64,000 bases of DNA from Mesorhizobium sophorae. Lineage in GTDB: Bacteria; Pseudomonadota; Alphaproteobacteria; Rhizobiales; Rhizobiaceae. Shown here piece after piece: positions 25,247-33,427 of the stretch. The first letter of the stretch is position 1; every line of letters starts with the position of its first letter. Location: the NCBI RefSeq assembly GCF_002270415.1, contig NZ_NNRI01000015.1:62001-126000 (forward strand), read 5' to 3'. Made by a program: the position numbers and the translations under genes. The notes beneath the pieces are model-generated. The model was not told where the DNA came from, searched no databases, and was given only the letters and a program-made list of their open reading frames with translations.

Positions 25247-26809
25247 TCACTCCCACTCTATTGTGCCGGGCGGCTTCGAGGTGACGTCGTAGACGACGCG
25301 GTTGATGCCGCGGACTTCGTTGATGATGCGGGTGGCGGCGGCACCCAGGAACGCCATGTCGTAGTGGTAGAAATCCGCCGTCATGCCATCGACAGAGGTG
25401 ACGGCGCGCAGCGCGCAGACGAACTCGTAGGTGCGGCCATCGCCCATCACGCCGACAGTCTGCACCGGCAGCAGCACGGCGAAGGCCTGCCAGATGGCGT
25501 CGTAGAGGCCGGCCTTGCGGATCTCGTCGAGATAGATGGCGTCGGCCTCGCGCAGGATCTCCAGCTTTTCGCGTGTGATGCCGCCGGGGCAGCGGATGGC
25601 AAGGCCAGGGCCTGGGAACGGATGCCGGCCGATGAAGCTTTCGGGCAGGCCGAGCTCCTTGCCGAGCGCCCTCACCTCGTCCTTGAACAGTTCGCGCAGC
25701 GGCTCGACCAACTGCATGTTCATGCGCGCGGGCAGGCCGCCGACATTGTGGTGCGACTTGATGGTCACCGACGGGCCGCCGGTGAAGGAGACGCTCTCGA
25801 TGACGTCGGGATAGAGCGTACCTTGCGCCAGGAAGTCGGCGCCGCCGAGCTTCTTCGCCTCCTCCTCGAACACCTCGATGAACAGCCGGCCGATGGTCTT
25901 GCGCTTCTTCTCCGGGTCGGCCTCGCCTTCCAGCGCCGAGATGAACTTGTCCGCGGCATCGACCAGGATCAGCGGCAGATTGTAGTGCTGGCGGAACATC
26001 GCCACCACGCCCGCCGCCTCGTCCTTGCGCATCAGCCCGTGGTCGACGAGGATGCAGGTCAGCTGGTCGCCGACCGCTTCGTGGATCAGAAGTGCGGCGA
26101 CCGACGAATCGACGCCGCCCGACAGCGCGCAGATGACCTTGCCTTTGCCGACCTGCTTCCGGATCGCCGCGACCGCGTGTTCGCGATAGGCGCGCATGGT
26201 CCAGTCGCCCTCGATGCCGGCGATGTTGTGGACGAAGTTGCGCAGCAGCCTTGCGCCGTCCGGGGTGTGCACCACCTCGGGGTGGAACATGATGCCGTAC
26301 ATCTTGCGCTCGACATTGCCGAAGATGGCGAAGGGCGAGCCTTCGGACTTGCCGAACACTTCGAAGCCCTTGGGCAAGGAGATGACGCGGTCACCGTGGC
26401 TCATCCACACCTGGTGGCGCTGGCCGGGCGCCCACAGGCCCTCGAACAGCGGGCTGTCCTTCTCGATCTCGACAAAGGCGCGGCCGAATTCGCGATGATC
26501 GGAGCTTTCGGCGACGCCGCCCATCTGCACGCACATCGCCATCTGGCCATAGCAGATGCCAAGCACCGGCACGCCGGCATCGAAGACGATTTGCGGCGCG
26601 CGCGGGCTGCCAATGTCCGACGTCGAGGCGGGGCCACCGGACAGGATCACGGCTTTCGGATTGATACGCTTGAACGCCGCCTCGGCCGACTGGAACGGCA
26701 CGATCTCGGAAAACACGCCGGCCTCGCGGATGCGGCGGGCGATGAGCTGCGTAAACTGGCTGCCGAAATCGACAATCAGGACGGTGTCGGGATGATTGGC
26801 TGTTTTCAT
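25247..26809 (-). CDS. guaA: GMP synthase (glutamine-hydrolysing)
   Basis: A 520-residue GuaA that makes GMP from XMP, ATP and glutamine. The class I amidotransferase domain occupies about 8-200 with the nucleophile Cys86 (VLGICYGQM) and the His/Glu pair in FHPEV. The ATP pyrophosphatase domain has the P-loop LSGGVDSSVAALL near residue 230, and the dimerisation domain ends in PPGTIEWE. Length is normal for the family. The 3' end borders 530 bases of gene-poor DNA with a HipA remnant; guaA 3' ends are recurrent integration sites of genomic islands, but the C-terminus here is intact. Confidence 0.97.
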   Translation of the reverse strand: MKTANHPDTVLIVDFGSQFTQLIARRIREAGVFSEIVPFQSAEAAFKRINPKAVILSGGPASTSDIGSPRAPQIVFDAGVPVLGICYGQMAMCVQMGGVAESSDHREFGRAFVEIEKDSPLFEGLWAPGQRHQVWMSHGDRVISLPKGFEVFGKSEGSPFAIFGNVERKMYGIMFHPEVVHTPDGARLLRNFVHNIAGIEGDWTMRAYREHAVAAIRKQVGKGKVICALSGGVDSSVAALLIHEAVGDQLTCILVDHGLMRKDEAAGVVAMFRQHYNLPLILVDAADKFISALEGEADPEKKRKTIGRLFIEVFEEEAKKLGGADFLAQGTLYPDVIESVSFTGGPSVTIKSHHNVGGLPARMNMQLVEPLRELFKDEVRALGKELGLPESFIGRHPFPGPGLAIRCPGGITREKLEILREADAIYLDEIRKAGLYDAIWQAFAVLLPVQTVGVMGDGRTYEFVCALRAVTSVDGMTADFYHYDMAFLGAAATRIINEVRGINRVVYDVTSKPPGTIEWE

Positions 26810-26864
26810 GGCGAGCGTTTAGAGAAAGAAATGAGTCGACGCAATGGGTTGCGAGGTCTTGCTG

Positions 26865-27368
26865 TCACTTCGATTCCACGACTTCACCTTGAGCGCCAGT
26901 GTCTTCATCCATCGCCGCAGCCTGTCCGGCCGCGAGCGCCCGCAAAGCGCCCATCAGCGCCGTGAACCGCTCCTCTCCAATGCGACTGACATAGCGCCGC
27001 TCGATCTCCATCTTGACCCGATCGCCGTCGCGCAAGGCATCCAGCCCCTTGCTGGTGTAACGCACCAGCTTGCCGCGACCATCTTGCGGATCGGGTAGAC
27101 GCTCGACGATCCCCTCCGCCTCGAGGCCGTCGAGCAGTTGCTGGATCGCCTGCTTGGAGATTGCCGAGCGTTCGATCAACGCCGACTGGCGCATGCCGTT
27201 CCTGGTGATGTGCCCAAGCAGTCCGGCGCGTGCTTCGGTGAACCAGCCGTGACCGGCGGCGCGCATCGCGGCGGCGAATTCGGCCTGCCAGGCACGGCTT
27301 GCCTGCCATAGGCGCCAGCCGACGTGATCCGGCAGGGTTTCGATTTTTTCGTCAAGCTCCTTGACCAT
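26865..27368 (-). CDS. MarR-family transcriptional regulator
   Basis: A 167-residue MarR protein with a winged helix-turn-helix (SALIERSAISKQAIQQLLDGLEAEGIVERLPDPQDGRGKLV, presented here as about 65-105) and long flanking helices for dimerisation. The in-frame frame extends to a TTG at 27392, but this lies inside a perfect GTCAAG-n3-CTTGAC palindrome, so the ATG at 27368 is the better start. The palindrome is between this gene and the divergent 105-residue gene, suggesting autoregulation and control of that neighbour. The ligand is unknown. Confidence 0.88.
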   Translation of the reverse strand: MVKELDEKIETLPDHVGWRLWQASRAWQAEFAAAMRAAGHGWFTEARAGLLGHITRNGMRQSALIERSAISKQAIQQLLDGLEAEGIVERLPDPQDGRGKLVRYTSKGLDALRDGDRVKMEIERRYVSRIGEERFTALMGALRALAAGQAAAMDEDTGAQGEVVESK

Positions 27369-27387
27369 TTTATCCCGGCTCCGTATA

Positions 27388-27402
27388 GTCAAGATACTTG
27401 AC
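27388..27402. promoter_or_regulatory. MarR operator candidate GTCAAG-n3-CTTGAC
   Basis: A perfect 6+6 inverted repeat with a three-base spacer sits 20 bases before the MarR start codon and about 50 bases before the divergent small gene. Size, symmetry and position are those of MarR operators. Repression of both genes is the simplest reading. Confidence 0.6.
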
Positions 27403-27451
27403 GATAATCACTGCGTCGAGGCTCTTTCGAACTCAAGCCCGGACAGGGACC

Positions 27452-27769
27452 ATGACAATTCTCGACAGGAACATGCTGGCCGTTATCATGGTTGGCACCA
27501 CGCATGTCATCGACATGGGCGGCAAGGATGCCTTCATCCACTACGAAAACGAGAACCGGGTGCATATGCTGCTGCCCGACGGTACCCTTTTCCATGGGAT
27601 CTGGATGCTGCTCGACGACGGCTATAAGGTCGAATGGAAAGACGGCCCCACCGGCTCCTGGAAACTTGATCATTCGCCGGGAGCAATCGACTATGTCGAT
27701 GCAGCCGGCGCCGTACGCGGCCGCATTTCGCGCATCGATTTCGGCGATCCGGAGAGCCTGGCGGCTTGA
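27452..27769 (+). CDS. Conserved small protein, 105 aa, divergent from MarR
   Basis: A 105-residue soluble protein with alternating beta-strand-like segments (GKDAFIHYENENRVHMLLPDG, HGIWMLLDDGYKVEWKDGP, GSWKLDHSPGAIDYVDAAG at about 26-90). Repeated aromatic and acidic residues suggest a small beta-barrel or sheet. No catalytic motif or signal peptide is seen. The ATG at 27452 has AGGGA just upstream. It shares an intergenic palindrome with the MarR gene and is probably its target. I do not recognise a named domain. Confidence 0.7.
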   Translation: MTILDRNMLAVIMVGTTHVIDMGGKDAFIHYENENRVHMLLPDGTLFHGIWMLLDDGYKVEWKDGPTGSWKLDHSPGAIDYVDAAGAVRGRISRIDFGDPESLAA

Positions 27770-27781
27770 TGCTATTTCCGG

Positions 27782-28417
27782 TCAGGCGCTCAGCAAGCCA
27801 TCGCCGATCGCCTGTTCCAGCCGCCCGACCGCTCCGGCCAGCTTTTCGTCGATGACGTGCAGATATTCGGTCCAGTCGCCGACGTGCCGCAGATCCGCCG
27901 CGCCGTCGGAAATGCCGCGCAGCCCGATCAGCGGGATGTCGAACAGCTGGCAGGCGCGCAGGCAAGCGAAAGTCTCCATGTCGACCATGTCGGCGGCAAT
28001 TGCGTCATAGGCGGCGCCGGTGACGATCGCGCCACCGGTGGACAGCGTTGCCTCCCTCAGGTCAGGAATCCTGAACGGCAGCGGCACGGTCACCGGCAGG
28101 TCAAGGAAAGGCGTCGCGCCCTTTTCGAAGCCGAGCGGCGAGGCGTCGATGTCGCGGTAGCTGACCGACACGGCCTGGTAGATTTCCGTCTGCTCCAGCG
28201 TCCGGCTGCCGGCCGAGCCGAGCGATACGACGAGGTCCGGCAGGGTCTTCCTAGACTTCAGCAACGAGAGTTCGGCGCCCAGCCTGACGCCGGCCTCGAC
28301 CGGTCCAACGCCGGTCATCAGCGGCGTGAACAGCCGCTTAAGGTGCGGGCCATACTCGGCCTCGGCAGCCATCACGAAGAGGACGCCCTTGCCGCCAAGC
28401 CGCACAATCTTACCCAT
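27782..28417 (-). CDS. 5'-methylthioadenosine/S-adenosylhomocysteine nucleosidase-like protein
   Basis: A 211-residue protein of the PNP/UDP phosphorylase superfamily, nucleosidase branch. Key residues are visible: Glu in LFVMAAEAEYG (about 17), the ligand-binding Glu in AADMVDMETFA (about 148) and the catalytic Asp in LRGISDGAADL (about 173). Such enzymes cleave adenine from methylthioadenosine or S-adenosylhomocysteine. I prefer the ATG at 28417 because GAAGG lies nine bases upstream; ATGs at 28441 and 28438 would overlap the thioesterase gene. It is translationally close to that gene. Futalosine hydrolase is a less likely alternative. Confidence 0.82.
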   Translation of the reverse strand: MGKIVRLGGKGVLFVMAAEAEYGPHLKRLFTPLMTGVGPVEAGVRLGAELSLLKSRKTLPDLVVSLGSAGSRTLEQTEIYQAVSVSYRDIDASPLGFEKGATPFLDLPVTVPLPFRIPDLREATLSTGGAIVTGAAYDAIAADMVDMETFACLRACQLFDIPLIGLRGISDGAADLRHVGDWTEYLHVIDEKLAGAVGRLEQAIGDGLLSA

Positions 28418-28421
28418 CGGA

Positions 28422-28880
28422 TCAGCCTTCGATGCCATCACGCCCGACCACCGTCATCATCGTTCCGGTCATGGTGGCGATCAGCTTGGCCTCACCGTCG
28501 GCGGCAAAGGCATAGGCCTGGCCGTCGGCGACGATGATGGTGCGGCCGGGTTTTGTCACCGAACCGCGGAACAGGAAGCGTTCGCCCCTGCCCGGCGCGA
28601 GCAAATTGACCTTGAATTCGATGGTCAGCACGCCGGAGTTTTCCGGCATCAGCGAGAACGCGGCATAGCCACAGGCCGAGTCCAGCGCTGTCGAAATGAC
28701 GCCGGCATGCAGGAAACCGTGCTGCTGGGTCAGTGCCGCCGAATAGGGCATCTCGATCTCGATGATGCCCGGCGTCACCAGCGTCAGTTCGGCGCCGATC
28801 GTGGCCATGGCCTGCTGGCGCGCGAAGGAGGTTCTGACGCGATCCTCATAGTCCGGGGCGGGTACGATCTTTGCTGCCAT
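28422..28880 (-). CDS. PaaI-family hotdog-fold thioesterase
   Basis: A 152-residue single hotdog-domain protein. The active-site helix region reads HGFLHAGVISTALDSACGYAAF (about 54-75), with the HG-x5-aa-Asp pattern of PaaI/YigI-like acyl-CoA thioesterases, followed by LTIEFKVNLLAPGRGERF. It hydrolyses acyl-CoA thioesters, probably as a housekeeping or detoxifying enzyme. The nucleosidase gene follows four bases after its stop, so they form an operon. Confidence 0.85.
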   Translation of the reverse strand: MAAKIVPAPDYEDRVRTSFARQQAMATIGAELTLVTPGIIEIEMPYSAALTQQHGFLHAGVISTALDSACGYAAFSLMPENSGVLTIEFKVNLLAPGRGERFLFRGSVTKPGRTIIVADGQAYAFAADGEAKLIATMTGTMMTVVGRDGIEG

Positions 28881-29020
28881 GGCCGCTGCCTTCCTTTATG
28901 CGGATAAGCTTATTGCAGAGGCACGGGCGGCAGGCAAATGCTTTTGCTGCACTGCAGCAATCGGCATCGTCCGCCGGCTGGGGGCAAGCATCCGTCAAGG
29001 ATTGGCAATATCCAACGAGG

Positions 29021-30310
29021 TCAGGCCGGCCTGCGCAACGCACAGAAGTAAAATCCGTCGGTGCCGCTCAGCGCCGGCGACAGCGAGATGTCGCCGGACG
29101 GACCGATCCGCGCGGCCGTCTTATGGCCGGGAAAACGACTGTCCCGGAGCGCCCGGTGATCGACCGGGACGAAGCCGCTGTTGCAGTCGCGGAACGCTGC
29201 AACCTGCTCGCCATTCTCCTCGTCGAACACCGAGCAGGTGATGTAGACCAGCAGGCCGCCGGGTTTGACATAGGCTTTGGCCGCTTCGAGGATCGCCGAC
29301 TGCTCGCCCTTGCGGGCGTCGAGCTGTCTTTGCGTCAGCCGCCATTTGGCATCGGGACGGCGCCGCCAGGTGCCGCTGCCGGTACAAGGCGCGTCGACCA
29401 GCACGATGTCCATATGGCCCTCGAGCGGGGCGAGTTCCGCCGGCTTGGTGACGACCTGCACATTGCGGTTTCCCGAGCGACGGATGCGGTCGAAGATCGG
29501 CGCCAGCCGCGCCTTTTCGGCATCGTGGGCGAAGATCTGGCCTGTATTCCCCATCGCTGCCGACAGCGCCAGTGTCTTGCCGCCGGCGCCGGCGCAGAAG
29601 TCGAGCACCTGCATGCCGGCTTCGGCGCCGGCAAGGGCGGCCACGATCTGCGAGCCCTCGTCCTGGACCTCGAACCAGCCTTTCTGGAAAGCCGGCTCGG
29701 CCTGCACGTTCGGGTGCCTGCCGTCGCCATCGATCGGCGGGATGCGGATGCCTTGCGGCGCGATGGCGGCTGGTTTCGCGCCGGTTCCCGTCAGTTCGGC
29801 CAGCACCTTGTCACGGTTGGCCTGCAACGTGTTGACCCTGAGGTCGAGCGGCGGGCGCGTCGCCAGCGCCGCACCCTCATCGGCCCAGGTGGCGCCGAAG
29901 GTTTTCTCGAAAAGTGGCACGCACCAATCCGGTATGTCAGCCCGCACCGCGGCCGGCGCATCGGCGAGCCGGCGTTCGGAAATGGCCTGCAGCTCGGCGG
30001 CGGTCAGCAGCGGTGGCGCGAATTTGTCACCCTCGAGCGCCTCGTTGAGCGACTGCGCCGTCTGGCCCCATTCGAGCAGCAGCGCGCCGAAGCCGATGGC
30101 GCGCGGCGTGTCTTCGCCGAGCAGCCAGCCGGCGGAACGCCTGCGGCGCAAGGCGTCATAGACGATGTTGCCGATCGCGGCACGGTCGCCGCCGCCGGCG
30201 AAGCGGTGCGACAGGCCCCAATCCTTCAGCGCGTCGGCAACCGGCCGATGGCGCCGGCCGATGTCTTCCAGCACTTCGATGGCTGCCGCCAGCCGTCCGC
30301 CCAGTCGCAT
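29021..30310 (-). CDS. RsmB/NOP-family rRNA (cytosine-5) methyltransferase
   Basis: A 429-residue SAM-dependent RNA methyltransferase. An N-terminal NusB-like helical region (about 1-140) is followed by a Rossmann core with SAM motif VLDFCAGAGGKTLALSAAMG (about 230-250). The two cysteines of the RNA m5C mechanism are seen in DAPCTGSGTWRRRPD (motif IV) and VYITCSVFDEENGEQ (motif VI). It most likely modifies 16S rRNA as RsmB does, although paralogues with other targets occur. It appears to be monocistronic. Confidence 0.88.
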   Translation of the reverse strand: MRLGGRLAAAIEVLEDIGRRHRPVADALKDWGLSHRFAGGGDRAAIGNIVYDALRRRRSAGWLLGEDTPRAIGFGALLLEWGQTAQSLNEALEGDKFAPPLLTAAELQAISERRLADAPAAVRADIPDWCVPLFEKTFGATWADEGAALATRPPLDLRVNTLQANRDKVLAELTGTGAKPAAIAPQGIRIPPIDGDGRHPNVQAEPAFQKGWFEVQDEGSQIVAALAGAEAGMQVLDFCAGAGGKTLALSAAMGNTGQIFAHDAEKARLAPIFDRIRRSGNRNVQVVTKPAELAPLEGHMDIVLVDAPCTGSGTWRRRPDAKWRLTQRQLDARKGEQSAILEAAKAYVKPGGLLVYITCSVFDEENGEQVAAFRDCNSGFVPVDHRALRDSRFPGHKTAARIGPSGDISLSPALSGTDGFYFCALRRPA

Positions 30311-30623
30311 TCGTCATTCCACCAATCGAGTACATTGTCTTCGGGCCTGCTCATAGAGCCTTTCACGTCCGGAATGAACCCCCGCTTCCGTCCCGCGAGC
30401 CGACGCAATCCTAACCCGGCCGCCAAACCTACAAGACCAGTAGATGTCCTTGGCTCGCGGCACGGATCGATCAATAGATGAAAGGTCTCTAATGTTCGCA
30501 AATGCAAGCACGGCTTGTGGCGCAATCGCTCTGCTTCCCAAGTTTTTCGGTTGCGAATACTCTTGCCGCCATGATTCGCGGCACGGAAAACGTGGACCGG
30601 CGGATTGCGACGAGGAGAGGGCA
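30311..30623. other. Intergenic region between rsmB-like gene and aqpZ
   Basis: These 313 bases hold the divergent promoters of the rsmB-like gene and aqpZ. Short open stretches on the + strand run into aqpZ in frame but lack a ribosome binding site and protein-like composition. No repeat or RNA hairpin stands out. I see no gene here. Confidence 0.5.
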
Positions 30624-31301
30624 ATGAAGACTTATCTGGCGGAAGTTCTAGGCACATTTCTGTTGGTGTTCATCGGTACGGCTTCGGTGGTGACGGGCGG
30701 CTTCGGCGGTGCGCTGCCGCTCGGCCAGGAAGGCATCGGACTGGCATTCGGCATCGGTCTCATTGCAGCGGCCTATGCGATCGGCCCGATTTCAGGCGCA
30801 CATCTCAATCCGGCGGTGACGCTCGGTGTCTTCCTTGCCGGCCGGCTGCCAGCCAAGGACGTCATCCCCTACTGGATTGCGCAGATCATCGGCGCCATTC
30901 TGGCCTCGCTGGCATTGTGGATCATCGTCTCCGGCCAGGTCGGCGGACACACCGGCGGCTTCGGCGCCAATGGTTGGGACGTGGCGAAATGGGGCGTCAG
31001 CTCGGCGTTCCTGTGGGAACTGATCGGCACTTTCACCTTCGTCACCGTGATCCTCGGTGTCACCGCTGAAAAGCACTCGACGGCGTTCGCCGGGCTGGTC
31101 ATCGGCCTGACGCTGGCAGGGTTGCACTTCGCCATCATCCCGGTGACCGGTACGTCGCTCAATCCGGCCCGCTCGATCGGCCCGGCGCTGTTTTCCGGCA
31201 GTGCTGCGATCGGCCAGCTCTGGCTGTTCATCGTTGCACCGTTGATCGGCGGCGCCATTGCCGGCGTCGTCGCCAAGGCACGCGTCTTCGAGAAAGACTG
31301 A
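30624..31301 (+). CDS. aqpZ: Aquaporin Z
   Basis: A 225-residue MIP-family channel with six membrane helices and two half-helix NPA loops: GAHLNPAVTLGV (about 58-69) and GTSLNPARSIGPAL (about 180-193). The Arg after the second NPA and a His in helix 5 region (LAGLHFAIIPVTG) are those of the water-selective filter rather than glycerol facilitators. GAGGAGAGGG precedes the ATG at 30624. Length matches AqpZ. A strong terminator follows about 20 bases after the stop, so the gene is probably transcribed alone. Confidence 0.95.
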   Translation: MKTYLAEVLGTFLLVFIGTASVVTGGFGGALPLGQEGIGLAFGIGLIAAAYAIGPISGAHLNPAVTLGVFLAGRLPAKDVIPYWIAQIIGAILASLALWIIVSGQVGGHTGGFGANGWDVAKWGVSSAFLWELIGTFTFVTVILGVTAEKHSTAFAGLVIGLTLAGLHFAIIPVTGTSLNPARSIGPALFSGSAAIGQLWLFIVAPLIGGAIAGVVAKARVFEKD

Positions 31302-31321
31302 GTTTTGGACGCTTGAATACG

Positions 31322-31357
31322 AAAAAAAGGCGCGGGCCGTGGCCCGTGCCTTTTTTT
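31322..31357 (+). terminator. Rho-independent terminator after aqpZ
   Basis: A seven-A run and AGGC-GCGGGCC pair with GGCCCGT-GCC and a seven-T run, giving a GC-rich stem flanked by A and T tracts. It begins about 20 bases after the aqpZ stop. The symmetric A and T tracts mean it could also stop transcription arriving from the methyltransferase gene on the other strand. Confidence 0.85.
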
Positions 31358-31442
31358 GCCGACCCTGCCACGTCCCAACGACAGGGCCATACCTCACTCG
31401 CCCGCTTTCGCACGCTTGGTCGAGCGCGCGGGGGGAACTCGC

Positions 31443-32090
31443 CTATAGCTTTCTAAAGAAGCCGGACAGAATATTCGGACCCGCTTCGCCGGGCCGCAGT
31501 CTGATTCCGTCTTCGAAGCAGTTCAGTGTCACGCACTCGAAGCCGCAGTGTGCGAGGAGTGCCACCAGCGAGTCACAGTCGAAGTGGTGCAGGTGCTCGT
31601 TGGGGAGACGCATGCGCCACGTCTGGAACCACGCGTCGCCGTCGGCCCCGAGCTCGCGCCAGCGGCAATAAGGGACAGCGACGGCCAGATAGCGGGCCTG
31701 AAGGCGGGCGAGGAAACCCAGATCCGGGATGTGCTCCAGCACGTCGAACATGGCGACAAGATCCCACGAACTTGCCAGCGCCTCATCCCAATCGACAAAG
31801 CGGACGCCCTTGGGCAGCGGAAACCTGGCGATGTCGCAGCCGGCGCAGTCGGCGACTCCGGTTATTTTCGCGGCCTCGACGAATGTGCCCGTGCCATATC
31901 CAATCTCCAGCACGGACCGGGGAATCTCGCCGGTGATTCCAAGCACCCAGCCAAGTCGCTGATATCCGAGCTTGATGGTCCGGTCACTCAGGTCCTCGTA
32001 ATAGGAAATGTATTGCTTGTCGTATTTGATCGGGGTGAAGTCGATCTGGTGGATCACGCCAAACTCGTCCACCTCGTAATTGTCCAACAT
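31443..32090 (-). CDS. Class I SAM-dependent methyltransferase (Methyltransf_23 type)
   Basis: A 215-residue methyltransferase. The SAM-binding motif I is SVLEIGYGTGTFVEAA (about 59-74), followed by CDIARFPLP (motif II region) and DLVAMFDVLEHIPDLGFLARL (about 109-129), a typical DVLEH motif of small-molecule or glycan methyltransferases of the UbiE/Type-12 group. An N-terminal part of about 50 residues is rich in Tyr and Asp. The substrate is unknown; such proteins often act on surface polysaccharide sugars. The gene stands alone between the aqpZ terminator and the antiporter gene. Confidence 0.8.
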   Translation of the reverse strand: MLDNYEVDEFGVIHQIDFTPIKYDKQYISYYEDLSDRTIKLGYQRLGWVLGITGEIPRSVLEIGYGTGTFVEAAKITGVADCAGCDIARFPLPKGVRFVDWDEALASSWDLVAMFDVLEHIPDLGFLARLQARYLAVAVPYCRWRELGADGDAWFQTWRMRLPNEHLHHFDCDSLVALLAHCGFECVTLNCFEDGIRLRPGEAGPNILSGFFRKL

Positions 32091-32155
32091 CAGCGCGCGG
32101 CCTCCGATTCCGAATTCCTAAATCACAGCCAACCGCGGATCTGGGCGCAAACCGG

Positions 32156-33259
32156 TCATGGTATAAATATAAGAAATATATACGTAAAAAATACCACGAT
32201 ATGGACCATGCCAGTCAGGAACGTTGTTCTTTCGGTACTAAAACTTACATTGCATATGAAGAGTGCTAGAACTAGAAGTACTGCGTCAGTCGATGGAAGC
32301 CCAAGAGTTAAGCCTCTCCCCGTCAGCAGGCTGGCGGCTGCGACCGCCGGTATTGTCAAGCCAATTGTAGCGCATGCGGAACCCATCGCAACATTCAAGC
32401 CGCGTTGCAGCTCATTGTGAAGTGAAGCGCGAACCGCCGAAATGGCCTCCGGCATCAAAACCAACCCGGCGATCAATGCTCCCACAATGCTGTCGGACTG
32501 GGTCACCTGGTAGGCAACGAGCGTATCTTCAACACCTGCGGCGACTTGCTCGGCGAGCATGACAATTCCAATCAGCCCGATCAACAGGAGCAAAGTACTG
32601 ACAGCGACGCTTTCGTGAGGGGCGGTCCGCATCGAAACGTCGTGTTCTTGTCCTTGGACGAAGTCGTCTCTGTGCCGGACAGTCTGAGCGAACACAAAAC
32701 TTGCATAGAGCATCACTGAAAGCACGGCTACGAAGCCCAGTTGAGCAGCTGAAAATGTGCCAGGGCCCGTAGTTTGTGTGTAGGTTGGCAGAATAAGCGT
32801 CATGACGGTCAGCGCGGCCAGAACCGCCAAATATGCGCTGGTTCCTTGTCGAACAATTGCCTGCTTGCGATGACGCCAGCCGCCAAGCGCGAGACACATG
32901 CCGACAACGCCGGTAGATGTAATCATCATCGTTGAAAAGACGGACTCACGTGCAAGCGTGGGGTTGTTCTCTCCATGCAGCATCATGGAAACGATGATCG
33001 ACACTTCGATTGCCGTCACGGCAAAAGTCAGCACCAATGTGCCGTAGGGTTCTCCTACACGCCGAGCCACCGCCTCTGCATGGTCGAGCACCACGAAAAT
33101 GGTGGTGAACATAATCGCACTCGAAAGCCCTCCGACAAGGATCCTGACGCCCAGTGAACCTTCATCCACCGACAGCCCGCTTGCCCTGACTGCGACAGCC
33201 ATCATCAAGGCGGCCAAGGGCATCGCATAAGAGATCACCGATCGTCCGAAACCACGCAT
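32156..33259 (-). CDS. ChaA-type calcium/cation:proton antiporter
   Basis: A 367-residue inner-membrane protein of the CaCA superfamily with about 11 helices. The two inverted alpha repeats are visible: GEPYGTLVLTFAVTAIEVSI (about 69-88) and GLVLMPEAISAVRASLHNEL (about 272-291), each with the acidic residue used for cation binding. The length and the PEAI-type second repeat match E. coli ChaA, a Na+/Ca2+(K+):H+ antiporter active at high pH or salt. Its specificity here is not known. Confidence 0.88.
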   Translation of the reverse strand: MRGFGRSVISYAMPLAALMMAVAVRASGLSVDEGSLGVRILVGGLSSAIMFTTIFVVLDHAEAVARRVGEPYGTLVLTFAVTAIEVSIIVSMMLHGENNPTLARESVFSTMMITSTGVVGMCLALGGWRHRKQAIVRQGTSAYLAVLAALTVMTLILPTYTQTTGPGTFSAAQLGFVAVLSVMLYASFVFAQTVRHRDDFVQGQEHDVSMRTAPHESVAVSTLLLLIGLIGIVMLAEQVAAGVEDTLVAYQVTQSDSIVGALIAGLVLMPEAISAVRASLHNELQRGLNVAMGSACATIGLTIPAVAAASLLTGRGLTLGLPSTDAVLLVLALFICNVSFSTERTTFLTGMVHIVVFFTYIFLIFIP

Positions 33260-33427
33260 TCAGGCCCCTATGCGTTTGCAAAACTTGCGGAAAACCCATG
33301 GGAAGCACCTTCGCCAATGTCCGGAAGACCCCCCATTCGTCCCTCACAAACAACGTCAGCCCGCGGCTCCAAACGATGCCGCGGGATCGCGACATTGGCT
33401 GCATTCAAAATCGAAGCGTTGCTCCCC

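Noticed and set aside
25157..26965. A 602-codon open frame on the + strand across guaA
   Set aside because: It is antisense to guaA, whose catalytic motifs are intact. The translation is rich in Asp, Arg, His and Val-Asp-Asp repeats from codon-complement bias in GC-rich DNA and has no domain.
28871..30481. A 536-codon + strand frame over the rsmB-like gene
   Set aside because: It is antisense to a gene with both methyltransferase cysteines and the SAM motif; the product is Arg/Gly-rich and unrecognisable.
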